Source of the DNA: JANWHF01 sp036276235
GTDB lineage: Bacteria > Planctomycetota > Phycisphaerae > Tepidisphaerales > Tepidisphaeraceae
Direction: 5' to 3'
Assembly: GCA_036276235.1 (NCBI GenBank)
Contig: DATBDZ010000270.1
Span: 1 to 25,454, forward strand
DNA length: 25,454 nucleotides
A model generated the notes under the pieces. That model worked only from the letters and a program-made list of their open reading frames with translations, searched no databases and was not told the DNA's origin. This document shows positions 14,991-24,245 of the stretch, piece by piece (within the stretch, counting starts at the first letter, position 1; every line of letters starts with the position of its first letter). The translations under genes and the position numbers were made by a program.

Positions 14991-16079
14991 TCACACGTTT
15001 GATTTGCCTACGTAGCGAATTCCGCGCATCGCCGTCGCCAGCGCCTCGGGACGGCTGGCATTCTTCAGTGCCTCTTTACCGGTAATAATGCGATCGTTCA
15101 CCATCTGCAGCAGATGCTGATCGAACGATTGCATCCCGCTCTCTCCGCTTTGCACATATTCAGTCAGCTCCGCCAGCTTACCTTCAAGGACATATTTCTC
15201 CGTCACCGGCCCGCCGCGCAGAATTTCGATCGCCGGGCGGCGGCCATTTCCATCCCGCGTGGGAACCAATCGCTGCGAAATGATCGCCTCCAGCGATTGC
15301 GCGAGCTGCGAGAGCAGCACCTTATGCTCGGCGGAGGGAAACATCGCGATGATTCGCTCGATGGTTTGCGCCGCCCGCGCCGAGTGTACGGTGGCAAACA
15401 CCTGATGGCCCGTATCTGCCGCGCGCAGTGCCATTCGCAATGTTTCGATATCGCGTAATTCGCCGATGAGGATGACATCCGGATCCTGCCGCAGCGCCTG
15501 ACGAAGCGCCTGGTCGAATGAAGCGCTATCGCTTCCCACTTCGATCTGCGAGACCAGCGCCCGCTTTTCGCTGTGCATGTATTCGATCGGGTCTTCGACG
15601 GTGATAATCTTCACGTCATAATTGGTGTTGATCAGATCGATCATAGCGGCAAGCGTGGTGCTCTTGCCGCTGCCGGTGGTTCCGGTGACCAGCGTGAGCC
15701 CGCGCTGCGCCAGCGCGATATCCATAACCGCCGTCGGCAGATACAGGTCCTGAATCGATGGGATATTCGTGCGGATCGACCGCATCGTCATGCCGGGCGC
15801 GCCCAGCGTGTTGAACGCGCTGCAGCGGAACCGCCCCGCCACCGCGTCGGTAAAGGAAAAATCCAATCCCTTGGCCGCCTCTTCCCTGAAGTCCCCCTTC
15901 ATATGCGGCGGCAGCATTTGCGCAATCTGCTGCTTGAGCTCCTCCGCCCCCACCGCATCCTTCCCCGCGCGCACAAGACCGCCATGCACGCGCAGGATCG
16001 GAGCATGTCCACCCTGAAGATGAATATCCGAGGCTTTGGCCTCGATGGCCTGCCTGAACAATGCCTTGAAATCAATCAT
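14991..16079 (-). CDS. pilT: PilT-type retraction ATPase (type IV pilus / secretion ATPase)
   Basis: This 362-residue secretion-superfamily ATPase would power type IV pilus retraction or a related surface system at the inner membrane. It has the full PilT-like motif set: SDIHLQGG near the N-terminus, Walker A GTTGSGKST (133-141), the Asp box VEDPIEY (161-167), Walker B DVILIGELRD (201-210) and the His box HQVFATVHS (225-233). The PilT signature AIRNLIRE is not visible. The corresponding region reads GGPVTEKYVLEGKLAEL. A PilU-like or diverged retraction ATPase is therefore also possible. No pilin or other pil genes are present in the window. A STAS gene follows after 17 nt. Confidence 0.9.
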   Translation of the reverse strand: MIDFKALFRQAIEAKASDIHLQGGHAPILRVHGGLVRAGKDAVGAEELKQQIAQMLPPHMKGDFREEAAKGLDFSFTDAVAGRFRCSAFNTLGAPGMTMRSIRTNIPSIQDLYLPTAVMDIALAQRGLTLVTGTTGSGKSTTLAAMIDLINTNYDVKIITVEDPIEYMHSEKRALVSQIEVGSDSASFDQALRQALRQDPDVILIGELRDIETLRMALRAADTGHQVFATVHSARAAQTIERIIAMFPSAEHKVLLSQLAQSLEAIISQRLVPTRDGNGRRPAIEILRGGPVTEKYVLEGKLAELTEYVQSGESGMQSFDQHLLQMVNDRIITGKEALKNASRPEALATAMRGIRYVGKSNV

Positions 16080-16227
16080 GCCTCAGCCCAGCCGATCTGC
16101 CCCGCTGATTGTGGCAGTATCCTGCCTTAAATGAGGATGCAGCACAATTGGACCTTAGGGCAATGGGATAGGATGAGCGGAAAAGATTGCTGGCGTCGGA
16201 GAAGTGATAATCTCAGCTTACAGTTTC
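16080..16227. other. Spacer upstream of the PilT-type gene
   Basis: The 148 bp between the PilT-type start and the stop of the giant delta-60 gene contain no gene and no palindrome of the families described here. A weak GAGA/TCTC stem near 16200-16215 is not convincing as a terminator. No clear promoter is visible. Confidence 0.5.
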
Positions 16228-19200
16228 TCAATGGCCGCCCTTCTTCTGTCCCAAGGCCACACCAGTCAGCACAACGGCAGGCTTGAGCTTGACCGCTACG
16301 TGATCCTCGCCGGGGACATTGGCCCATCCGGCCGGCGCGACTTCGCGGATGACATAGTTGCCGGCGGCCAATCCATCGAAAGAAAACCTGCCGTCGGGAC
16401 CGGTCAGGGTGCGCCGCTCGTTGGCGTCAACCTTGCCGTTATTGTTGGCGTCGATGTAGACGACACGCGCGGCCAAAAGGGGCTCGCCGTCGCCCCGTTT
16501 GCCGTTGGAATTCCGGTCATCAAAAACAAATCCAGAAACCCGACCAAGGTTTGTCTGTCCGAAATTCTTGTTCGCAATAGTCTGCCCCACCGCCAGGGCG
16601 ACTTGATAAGTACTGGCGGTCGTTGCGCGCCAACCTGTGACCGAAGTCTCGCGGACAAGGTAATCGCCCGGCACGAGGCCCCCGATCGTGTACGAGCCAT
16701 CGGCCATGGTGATCGCCGACGGCTCCAGCGCATCGAAACGTCCGTTTTCATTCAGATCAACGAAGATGCTGCGGCCTGCAAGGCCTTGCTCGCCGGCGTC
16801 ATGGCGGCCGTTGGCGTTTTCATCGTTGAAGACGATGCCGGCAATGGATGCGTCGGCGGGAACCACGCTGGCAAATTGGAACTGAGGATTGCCGGTCCCC
16901 AGGACAAGCAGAGTGTTCCCGTTTCCGTTGATTGTCAGATCGCCGTTCGAGGAGCCGAAGTTGACCGTTGCATTGGAACCGGCGGCAACAGTCAGCGTGT
17001 GAGTTCCATCGTCCATGTTCAGCGTCAGTGGAGTGCCGCCGGAAACAAAGATGCTGTCGTTGCCGCCGTTAGGAAAATAGACGAGCGATTGGCGGATTCC
17101 ATAGGTCAATACGGGCGCATCGTCGAAGGTAACCGTCAATTGGCCATTGTTGGTGGAAAAGCTGGCCGCGTCGTTCCCCGCCGAGCCCTGCAGGGTGATC
17201 GTGCCGAAATTGTCTGTGGGAGCGGCATAAATATGAGCGAGGACAGGCGCGGCAGGAAACGCGCCATCATTGTCGTGCGCCGATGCCTTGATCGTAAACC
17301 CTGCCGGCCCCGACGCGGTTCTATAGGTGTGCTGCCCCGTCGGACTTGAGCCGCCGACTGTACTGACACCGCTACCGTCACCCCAATCGACCGACCACTC
17401 GTACACGGTAAGGCCACCCGGGCTGGTCGAGCTTAGGTTCAAGTTGTAGCTGATACCCGTCCAGCCTGCGGGAAGCCCGCTGGCCGACACGACGGGCGGG
17501 ACGACAAGGATTGTCAGATTCGCCGCGGCAACGTTTTGGCGTCCCGTGCTGTCGGTCACGCGCAACGCGACCAGACGCGTCGAGCCGGCCAGCCCGGCGG
17601 CGGAAAAGGAGGGAGTCTGGCCAACCGACGTCGCATTGAACGTCAGTGGATCGCCCTGATAGTTGAAGTCCCATTCATATTTGGAGATGGTCGTTCCACT
17701 TGCAGGCGTCGCCGATCCTGCGAGGGTAATCGCGGACCCTTCATTCAGGCTGTATGGGCCGCCGGCGCTCACAATCGGCACGGGATTCTGCCCGGAGAGC
17801 AGAGCACCTGCTGCCGGATCATTTTCATAGCCGGTACCACGCGACAAGCCTCCCACCATGATGTAGCGGTTGGAGGCGGGCACGACGAACAGTCTGTTTG
17901 CATTACCTGCGAGGCTTGAGCCGAACGTCGCCACGCCGAGACTGCCAAAGGTGGGATCGGGGAGTCCCGCATTGGTAAAACGCTCCAGCCAGAGCCCCGA
18001 TGCCATCAGGATTTTCCCGCTGGCGTCGACAGCGAGCACGCCGCGCGTAGTGGAAGTAGGGCTGAAGTGCGCCACGACGCGTCCGGCATTTCCGAAACTC
18101 GCGTCAAGGGAGCCATCCACGTTGTAGCGTGACAGCGCGTTATAGAACGCCGGGGCGCCGTTATCCCTGACATATCCTGATAGCAGAATCTTATCATCCG
18201 GCTGAATCGCCATCGCGTTGACTATGATGTCGTGCTCCCAGGCCGTGGAAACGAAACCGCCGTTGCCGAATGTTGGATCGGGTGAACCGTCGGGCGTAAA
18301 GCGCGCCACGATCGCGTCCTGGTTAGCGGCGCCCGGCAAGCTATCAGCGTAGCCGCTGACGACAATGCGGCCCTGCGAATCAACGCCAAAGCCAACGAGC
18401 GTGGCGTAGCCGGAAAAATGCATTGACGTAATTCCACTTTGGCCGAACGTGGTGTCCACCGCCCCCGTTGCCAGGAGGCGTTCGACGGTAATGGTGGAAT
18501 TCCCAGGGAAACCCAGGTCCTGCCCGCCGTTGTAGAGCAATAATTTGCCATCGGCCAGGCGGATCATCGCATCTGTAAGACCACCGATACCATTCGACAA
18601 TGTCACCGCGCCACCCGACCCAAACGTTGAATCGAGCGTCCCGTTGGAGTTGACGCGAAAGATGTACGTAATGCTGGAGCCGCTGACATTGCTGGTGCCC
18701 TCGGCGAGGATCTTCCCGTCCGGCTGAACCAGAACGCTGAACAACCGATCGAGGCGATTCGATTCATCGGCCAGGAAGTTACCATTGGTGGCAAAGGTTG
18801 TGTCCAAGGAACCATTCGCGTTCCACCGGCTCATGAGAAAATCCGAACCGGTTCCCAACAGACGATCCGCTGCTCCTACAGTGATGATTTTCCCGTCCGG
18901 TTGAATCGCCGCGTCGAGCGAAAAAGCCGTTACGGGCACCTGCGGAATGAGGGTTTCGTGTCCCACACCGGCGAAGGTCGTATCGAATGCGCCCGCGGCG
19001 GTGTAACGGAGAACAAGGCTGATCTGGTACTCCGGCCCGCTGAACTGGAACTGCATGCCGACGCCAATAATCGCGCCGCCGCTCGTTTGGGCGAGCCATG
19101 CGAGCGTACTTGGCTGGGAGGCGGCAACGCCGCTGCTCCCAAAGGATGTGTCCAATCCACCGGCGCTTGTGAGCCGTACGAGAAACGAGTTGGTGCTCGT

Positions 19201-20334
19201 TCCGCTTCCGGTCAGTCCAGCGACAAGAATATGCCCGTCCGAGGTGAGCGCTGCTGACGTTGTGGTGAGAGCAAACTGAGAAATATTGGTTTCAGCGATG
19301 CCCGCGGAGCCGAACGTGGAGTCAAGAACGCCGTTGCTGCTGTAGCGCGCTACAATGATGCTGTCTTTGATTCTCTGAAACTGGTCGATTGTGGAGTCCT
19401 GCCCGACGACCAGAAGCTGGCCGTTGGACTGAATAAACAGTGCCTTGCCGCCGGCGCCATACACGGTTGGAGATTGCGTCAACACCTTCCCACCGGTGCC
19501 GAAAGTAGTGTCTAATGCTCCATTTGTCTTATACCGAACCATGCTGATCATTTGGACCGTACTGCCGGCGGCGCTGGATGTGCCGGCGACCACGATGCGG
19601 CCAGAACTGTCGAGGCGGACGCCGTATCCGTTGTCGGTGCCTGTATCAATGTCAGTTGTAACTTTGCCGCCGGTTCCAAACGTCGTGTCGAGCGTTCCGT
19701 TTGAGTTCAGCCGTGCAACCGCAAAGAGGGAGGTATCATCCCCCGGCCCCGCATCAGCCGAGCCGGCAACGACGATCTTTCCATCGCTTTGAATCCGCAC
19801 GCCGGCAACCGAATCCTGATTGGCGTTGAAATCGATGGTAATCGAGCCGGTTGTGTTAAAACTCGTGTCGATCGTGCCGTTGCTGTTCAGCCGGGCTACC
19901 GCAAAATCCTGATTACTCGTATGTCCCTTTGTATCGGTGGTGCCGAGTCCCACGTCAGTTGTCCCGGCAACAACAATGCGGCCATCCGACTGCAACGCGA
20001 TGGCAGTCGCCTGGGAGAAAACGCCCACCGCGACGCTCGCTGTCCCCGCGGTGCCAAACGTCGTGTCGACGCTTCCGTTGGTATTTAACCGCGTTACGGC
20101 AAATCGGCGCCATCCACCCACGACAGCCCACCCGCCCACCAGCTCCTTGCCATCTGACTGCACGACCACCGCGTTGGCATTGCTGGCTGAGTTTCCGAGT
20201 ATGGGGGCGACCGCGATGCCGGCGGTGCCAAATGAAGTGTCCAGATCACCTGCGCTCAGACAAATGCGCGCTTCGAGCGCTTCGGTCATTACACCAAACG
20301 CTCGAACGCACTTTCTCGCGAATCGATGGCGCAT
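16228..20334 (-). CDS. Giant delta-60 repeat surface protein with PKD-like and SdrD-B-like domains
   Basis: The 1368-residue protein starts with a basic stretch and LEARICLSA (residues 20-28), the planctomycete LEPRxLLSA motif found at the start of many large exported proteins. Then come 14 delta-60 repeats of about 55 residues (each with [GA]-x-x-D-[ST]-[ST]-F-x-x-x-G), ending near residue 820. Two PKD/Ig-like domains follow (about 855-960, AGGPYSLNEG; 960-1050, VDWGDGSG). A Gly/Asn-rich segment with NGGNDSIFVSGG comes next, then two SdrD-B-like domains (about 1165-1240 and 1265-1340). Each of these has a GxVFxDxNxNGxxDxGE calcium-binding-type motif and a GxYxIxxLxxGxYxxRE end. No dockerin or PEP-CTERM anchor is seen at the C-terminus. 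It is probably an extracellular structural or adhesive protein. The 14 repeats could form two seven-bladed propellers (inference). Confidence 0.9.
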   Translation of the reverse strand: MRHRFARKCVRAFGVMTEALEARICLSAGDLDTSFGTAGIAVAPILGNSASNANAVVVQSDGKELVGGWAVVGGWRRFAVTRLNTNGSVDTTFGTAGTASVAVGVFSQATAIALQSDGRIVVAGTTDVGLGTTDTKGHTSNQDFAVARLNSNGTIDTSFNTTGSITIDFNANQDSVAGVRIQSDGKIVVAGSADAGPGDDTSLFAVARLNSNGTLDTTFGTGGKVTTDIDTGTDNGYGVRLDSSGRIVVAGTSSAAGSTVQMISMVRYKTNGALDTTFGTGGKVLTQSPTVYGAGGKALFIQSNGQLLVVGQDSTIDQFQRIKDSIIVARYSSNGVLDSTFGSAGIAETNISQFALTTTSAALTSDGHILVAGLTGSGTSTNSFLVRLTSAGGLDTSFGSSGVAASQPSTLAWLAQTSGGAIIGVGMQFQFSGPEYQISLVLRYTAAGAFDTTFAGVGHETLIPQVPVTAFSLDAAIQPDGKIITVGAADRLLGTGSDFLMSRWNANGSLDTTFATNGNFLADESNRLDRLFSVLVQPDGKILAEGTSNVSGSSITYIFRVNSNGTLDSTFGSGGAVTLSNGIGGLTDAMIRLADGKLLLYNGGQDLGFPGNSTITVERLLATGAVDTTFGQSGITSMHFSGYATLVGFGVDSQGRIVVSGYADSLPGAANQDAIVARFTPDGSPDPTFGNGGFVSTAWEHDIIVNAMAIQPDDKILLSGYVRDNGAPAFYNALSRYNVDGSLDASFGNAGRVVAHFSPTSTTRGVLAVDASGKILMASGLWLERFTNAGLPDPTFGSLGVATFGSSLAGNANRLFVVPASNRYIMVGGLSRGTGYENDPAAGALLSGQNPVPIVSAGGPYSLNEGSAITLAGSATPASGTTISKYEWDFNYQGDPLTFNATSVGQTPSFSAAGLAGSTRLVALRVTDSTGRQNVAAANLTILVVPPVVSASGLPAGWTGISYNLNLSSTSPGGLTVYEWSVDWGDGSGVSTVGGSSPTGQHTYRTASGPAGFTIKASAHDNDGAFPAAPVLAHIYAAPTDNFGTITLQGSAGNDAASFSTNNGQLTVTFDDAPVLTYGIRQSLVYFPNGGNDSIFVSGGTPLTLNMDDGTHTLTVAAGSNATVNFGSSNGDLTINGNGNTLLVLGTGNPQFQFASVVPADASIAGIVFNDENANGRHDAGEQGLAGRSIFVDLNENGRFDALEPSAITMADGSYTIGGLVPGDYLVRETSVTGWRATTASTYQVALAVGQTIANKNFGQTNLGRVSGFVFDDRNSNGKRGDGEPLLAARVVYIDANNNGKVDANERRTLTGPDGRFSFDGLAAGNYVIREVAPAGWANVPGEDHVAVKLKPAVVLTGVALGQKKGGH

Positions 20335-20419
20335 ATCTACCCCACGGCTTCAGTCCAGAGCTGAATGATTTGTAGTTGCCAGGCGCAAGGATATCGAACT
20401 GACCCCGGCTAGTCTACCA

Positions 20420-20449
20420 GTTTCATTTTTCAGTGTTTCATTTTTCAGT
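20420..20449. repeat. Tandem direct repeat of 15 nt
   Basis: GTTTCATTTTTCAGT occurs twice without a gap (20420-20434 and 20435-20449). It lies in the 244-bp divergent spacer between the giant surface protein gene and the TPR gene. The GTTTCA core recalls the CACGTTTCA repeats at 243-288 and 5572-5640. No promoter is clear in this spacer. Confidence 0.85.
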
Positions 20450-20578
20450 CGCCGAAACAGCCGCCGCTCTCATTTCATCTCATCCGTCGCTCACGGATCG
20501 GGATGCGCCAAACGTGGGAAACCGGCTCTGCCTGAAATTCAGTGGCGTCTGCGGGAGCAGTCGGTATTCTTTCATCGC

Positions 20579-22228
20579 ATGAAACCGCAAACATCAACTA
20601 TCGGAATCATTCTTCTGGCGACGTTGATGGGCTTTGGCTCTTTCGCCTTTGGCGCTGAGCCGTTCTTTGACGGACTTGGAGTTTACCAGCGAACGGTGAC
20701 GACCAAATCGCCGCAAGCGCAGAAGTATTTCAATCAGGGGTTGGCGTTTCTGCATGGGTTCAATCACGGCGAGGCGATTCGCTCATTCCAGGAGGCGGAG
20801 CGGATCGATCCTTCCTGCGCGATGGTGCATTGGGGGATCGCTTATGCATCCGGGCCGCATATCAATTTTCCGATGGTGCCGCCGCCGGCCGCGGAGATGG
20901 CGTGGAAGGAGCTGACGCTGGCGCGGCAAAACGCCGCCGGCGCTTCGCCGGTCGAGCGCGAGCTGATCGAGGCGCTGGGGCACCGCTATGCTAACCCGCA
21001 GCCGGAGGATCGCTCGGCGTTGGATCGCGCTTATGCCGACGCGATGCGGGCGCTCTGGAAGGCGCATCCGGATGATCCGGATATCGGCGCGTGGTTTGCC
21101 GAGGCGATGATGGATCTGCGGCCGTGGGATCAGTGGACGCACGAGGGCCAGCCGCAGCCGGGCACGGAGGAAATCGTGGCGGCACTTGACGCCGTGCTGA
21201 AGCTCAACATCAATCATCCGTTCGCGAATCATCTTTACATTCACGCGCTGGAGGCATCGGCGCATCCGGATCGCGCGCTGCCGGCGGCGGATCGCCTGCG
21301 CGATCTTCAGCCGGGTGTGGCGCACAACGTGCACATGCCATCCCACATCGACATTCGCTGCGGCCACTGGCAGCAGGCGATCGACGCGAATGTGAGAGCG
21401 ATCGAGGCGGATCGAAAATATCGGCAAGTTGTTGGGCCGCCGCAGGGGTTGATCATTATGTACATCGCCCACAATCAGCACATGCTCTCCTACGCGGCGA
21501 TGATGTGCGGGCAGAGCGAGATGTCGATCAGCCACATCCGCGCGATGATCGACGGCGTGCCGGAGGAGTTCATCAAGGAGTACGCACCGATTGCCGAGGG
21601 CTACGTGGCGATGCCGATGGAAGTGCTTGTTCGCTTCGGCAAATGGGACGAGATTCTCGCCGAGCCGGATACCACGAAGGACTATATGTTTTTCACCCGC
21701 GCGTTCCGCCACGCGGCCAGGGCGATCGCCTACGCGGCCAAGGGTGACGCCGCCGCGGCACGCAAGGAGCAGGCGGAGTACGTCAAAGCGGTCGCGCAGA
21801 TTCCCGCGGAAGAGGCGATCAGCAATAATCCATCAAAGGTAATTTGCGACGTGATCACGCCGATGGTTGAAGGCGAGATTTTGGTTCGCGAAGGGAAGAT
21901 CGACGAAGGTATCGCCAAGCTTCGCGTCGCGGTGAAGGCGGAAGATCAGCTCAAGTATGATGAGCCGCCGGGCTGGCTGATTCCCGTGCGGCACTCGCTC
22001 GGCGCCGTCCTGATGAAGACCGGCAAATTCGCCGATGCGGAAGCAATCTACCGCGAAGACCTCGATCGCCTGCCGGAGAACGGCTGGTCGCTATACGGCT
22101 TATCAGAAAGCCTGCGCCGGCAAGGCAAGGCCAAGGAAGCCGCGGACGTGGATGCGCGGTTTCAGAAGGTTTGGGCGCATGCGGACATTCAATTAAAGAC
22201 ATCATGTCTGTGTCAGCCGCAGATGTGA
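20579..22228 (+). CDS. Secreted TPR-containing protein
   Basis: This 549-residue protein has a signal peptide (residues 1-25, IGIILLATLMGFGSFAFGA). A clear TPR-type helix pair follows (about 46-90: KYFNQGLAFLHGFNHGEAIRSF and AERIDP-x-CAMVHWGIAYA). Further helical repeats continue through the protein, with a second clear pair near the C-terminus (LGAVLMKTGKFADAEAIYREDL, LYGLSESLRRQGKAKEAADV, about 475-530). Histidines are numerous (HGFNH, HNVHMPSHIDI, HNQHM), which is unusual for a plain scaffold and may indicate metal binding. This TPR family is recurrent in planctomycetes and acidobacteria, without an assigned function that I know of. The start at 20579 has no close ribosome binding site. 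It stands alone between oppositely oriented genes. Confidence 0.88.
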   Translation: MKPQTSTIGIILLATLMGFGSFAFGAEPFFDGLGVYQRTVTTKSPQAQKYFNQGLAFLHGFNHGEAIRSFQEAERIDPSCAMVHWGIAYASGPHINFPMVPPPAAEMAWKELTLARQNAAGASPVERELIEALGHRYANPQPEDRSALDRAYADAMRALWKAHPDDPDIGAWFAEAMMDLRPWDQWTHEGQPQPGTEEIVAALDAVLKLNINHPFANHLYIHALEASAHPDRALPAADRLRDLQPGVAHNVHMPSHIDIRCGHWQQAIDANVRAIEADRKYRQVVGPPQGLIIMYIAHNQHMLSYAAMMCGQSEMSISHIRAMIDGVPEEFIKEYAPIAEGYVAMPMEVLVRFGKWDEILAEPDTTKDYMFFTRAFRHAARAIAYAAKGDAAAARKEQAEYVKAVAQIPAEEAISNNPSKVICDVITPMVEGEILVREGKIDEGIAKLRVAVKAEDQLKYDEPPGWLIPVRHSLGAVLMKTGKFADAEAIYREDLDRLPENGWSLYGLSESLRRQGKAKEAADVDARFQKVWAHADIQLKTSCLCQPQM

Positions 22229-22270
22229 GGGAGCGTCAGCGTCGATCGATTTGCCGGGCTCGGCCCGTTG

Positions 22271-22345
22271 AAGCATCACCCACCCTACATGAATTCGCGA
22301 CATTTTCAGAGCAGGTACTCGCAAGCTCGGGCCCATTCGCGCGAG
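22271..22345. repeat. Degraded palindromic element remnants
   Basis: CACCCACCCTAC (22277-22288) matches the right end of the family 2 element, ending in CTAC. AGGTACTCGCAAGCTC (from about 22313), followed by GGGCCCATTCGC, matches the left half of family 1 copy A. No complementary arms remain. The rest of the 191-bp spacer downstream of the TPR gene holds only a 6-bp hairpin (22380-22395) and no gene. Confidence 0.6.
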
Positions 22346-22419
22346 CCATTGACAATGCTACCACTCTGCAGACCCGAGACAGACAAGAATGTCTGCCCCA
22401 CCAAAAGAGCGGGTTCTAG

Positions 22420-24177
22420 TCACGCTCTGGATTTCTTGCGGCCATTTCCTTGCGACTTGATGAGCGGCCGCGCATCGGAATCTTCGGTGGCGGCTTCGAG
22501 CAGCTCTTTTGCCTGCGCTCGGGTGACATCGGTTACGCGATGGCCGCCGATCATTTCCGCCAGCTCTTGCAGGCGGTCTGCGCCTTCCATCGCGCGGACT
22601 TTGGTTTCGGTGCTGTTGCCGGCGGTTTCCTTGCGGACGGTAAGATGCCGATCGGCGTAGGCCGCGATCTGCGGTAAATGCGTGATGCAGAGGACCTGGT
22701 GGTGGCTCGCCAGGCGCAAGAGCTTGGCACCGATGACCGAGCCGAGGCGGCCGCCGACGTTGGCGTCAATTTCATCGAACACCAGCACGCTGATTCGATC
22801 GCTCTGCGCCAGGATTCCCTTGAGCGCCAGCATGATGCGGCCCAGCTCGCCGCCCGAGGCGATCCGCCGCAACGGCTGCGGGGATTGTCCCGGATTCGTT
22901 TGCACGATGAACTCGACCTGATCGAAGCCATTGGCCGATGCGGGCAAGTCTTCACCCTCAAGTCCGGGTGACGCGGGCGTCAGGCTGATGGAGAACGTCG
23001 CCTTCTCCATGCCCAGTTCGTGCAGCTCTTTCTCAATCAGCGGCGCAAGTTTTTTCGCGATGGCGCTTCGTTTTGCGGAGAGCCGACGACCCGTATCAGC
23101 AAGCTTCTCCAGCAGCGGCTTCAATTGCTTTTGCAATGACGCAAAATCGTCCGTCGCGCGCTCAAGCTCCGCGATCTTTACACCGATCTCCTGCCGATAC
23201 GCGAGCGTCGTATCGATCGTGTCGCCGTACTTGCTGAGCAGCCGATTGACGGCGTTCAACCGCTCGCTCACTTCGTTGATCTCAGCCGGGTCCAGGTCGA
23301 GCCGATCCAAGTGCCGACCCAGATCGAACGCCACTTCCTCAATCGAAATCGTCGCGTCGCGCAGATTGGCCGCCGCCGATTGAATCTGCGGATCGAGAAG
23401 CGACAGCTCCGCCAGAATCGCGCCGGCCATCTTCAATCGCTCGAGGACCGACCCATCGGCTTCGTACAGCGCCCCATGAACGGCGGCGGTGTCTTTCTTG
23501 ATCTTCTCCAGATTCTGCAACACCGAAGCGCGGGCCTGCAGCTCCTCGTATTCACCCGGCATCAGTTCCGCCGCGTCAATCTCGTCGGCCTGAAAGCGAT
23601 ACAGATCCAGTTGCTGGCGGCGCAGCTCGCGACTGGCCGACAGATCCGCCAATCGCTGCTTGGCGCGGCCGGCTTCCTCAAACAATTGGCTGTACTCCCG
23701 GCGCAGCGGCCACAGATCGCCAAACTGATCGATCACATCGATCTGATTGGCGGGCTTAAGTAGATATTGGTGATCGTGCTGGCCATGCACATCCACCAAT
23801 TCCTCAGCGATCTGCTTAAGCATGCCGAGCGTAATGGGGTTGCCATTCAGACTCACCGAACTGCGCCCGCTCGCGTAGAGCCGACGAGTGATAAGCAGCT
23901 CGCCCCCATCCGCGCTGACGGGAGCATCGGCGATCTGATCGACGCGTTTGAGCAGATCGCTATTGCGAATCTCAAAGACGCCGCTGACGCGTCCTTCATC
24001 CACGCCGGGCCTGAGCATCTCAGCGGGGCTGCGCAATCCCAGAAGAATTTCGATTGCGCCGATCACCAGGCTCTTGCCGGCGCCAGTCGCCCCGGTGAAA
24101 CAATTCAGCCCGGCACTGAGCTCGATCCGCACATCGGCGATGATCGCGAGATTGGAGATGTGAAGTTCGCGGAGCAT
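22420..24177 (-). CDS. recN: DNA repair protein RecN
   Basis: RecN is an SMC-like ATPase that acts in recombinational repair of double-strand breaks. At 585 residues it has the normal length. The N-terminal half-site begins MLRELHISNLAIIADV, with Walker A GATGAGKS (about residues 29-36). A central coiled coil with a hinge spans roughly 150-370. The C-terminal half has the signature RIASGGELGRIMLALK, Walker B VLVFDEIDANVGG and the D-loop/switch region CITHLPQIAAYAD. The MLREL start at 24177 is the natural family start. No LexA-type box is obvious upstream, where a palindromic composite element (24246-24433) separates it from the MetRS-like gene on the same strand. Confidence 0.97.
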   Translation of the reverse strand: MLRELHISNLAIIADVRIELSAGLNCFTGATGAGKSLVIGAIEILLGLRSPAEMLRPGVDEGRVSGVFEIRNSDLLKRVDQIADAPVSADGGELLITRRLYASGRSSVSLNGNPITLGMLKQIAEELVDVHGQHDHQYLLKPANQIDVIDQFGDLWPLRREYSQLFEEAGRAKQRLADLSASRELRRQQLDLYRFQADEIDAAELMPGEYEELQARASVLQNLEKIKKDTAAVHGALYEADGSVLERLKMAGAILAELSLLDPQIQSAAANLRDATISIEEVAFDLGRHLDRLDLDPAEINEVSERLNAVNRLLSKYGDTIDTTLAYRQEIGVKIAELERATDDFASLQKQLKPLLEKLADTGRRLSAKRSAIAKKLAPLIEKELHELGMEKATFSISLTPASPGLEGEDLPASANGFDQVEFIVQTNPGQSPQPLRRIASGGELGRIMLALKGILAQSDRISVLVFDEIDANVGGRLGSVIGAKLLRLASHHQVLCITHLPQIAAYADRHLTVRKETAGNSTETKVRAMEGADRLQELAEMIGGHRVTDVTRAQAKELLEAATEDSDARPLIKSQGNGRKKSRA

Positions 24178-24245
24178 TTCTTCGCAATTAGAAAGGGATG
24201 AACATGATTCCCATAAGGTTCAGAAATCTACATGCAGCGAGTGCC

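Noticed and set aside
20420..20449. CRISPR-like array
   Set aside because: Only two 15-nt units with no spacer between them, and no cas genes in the window.
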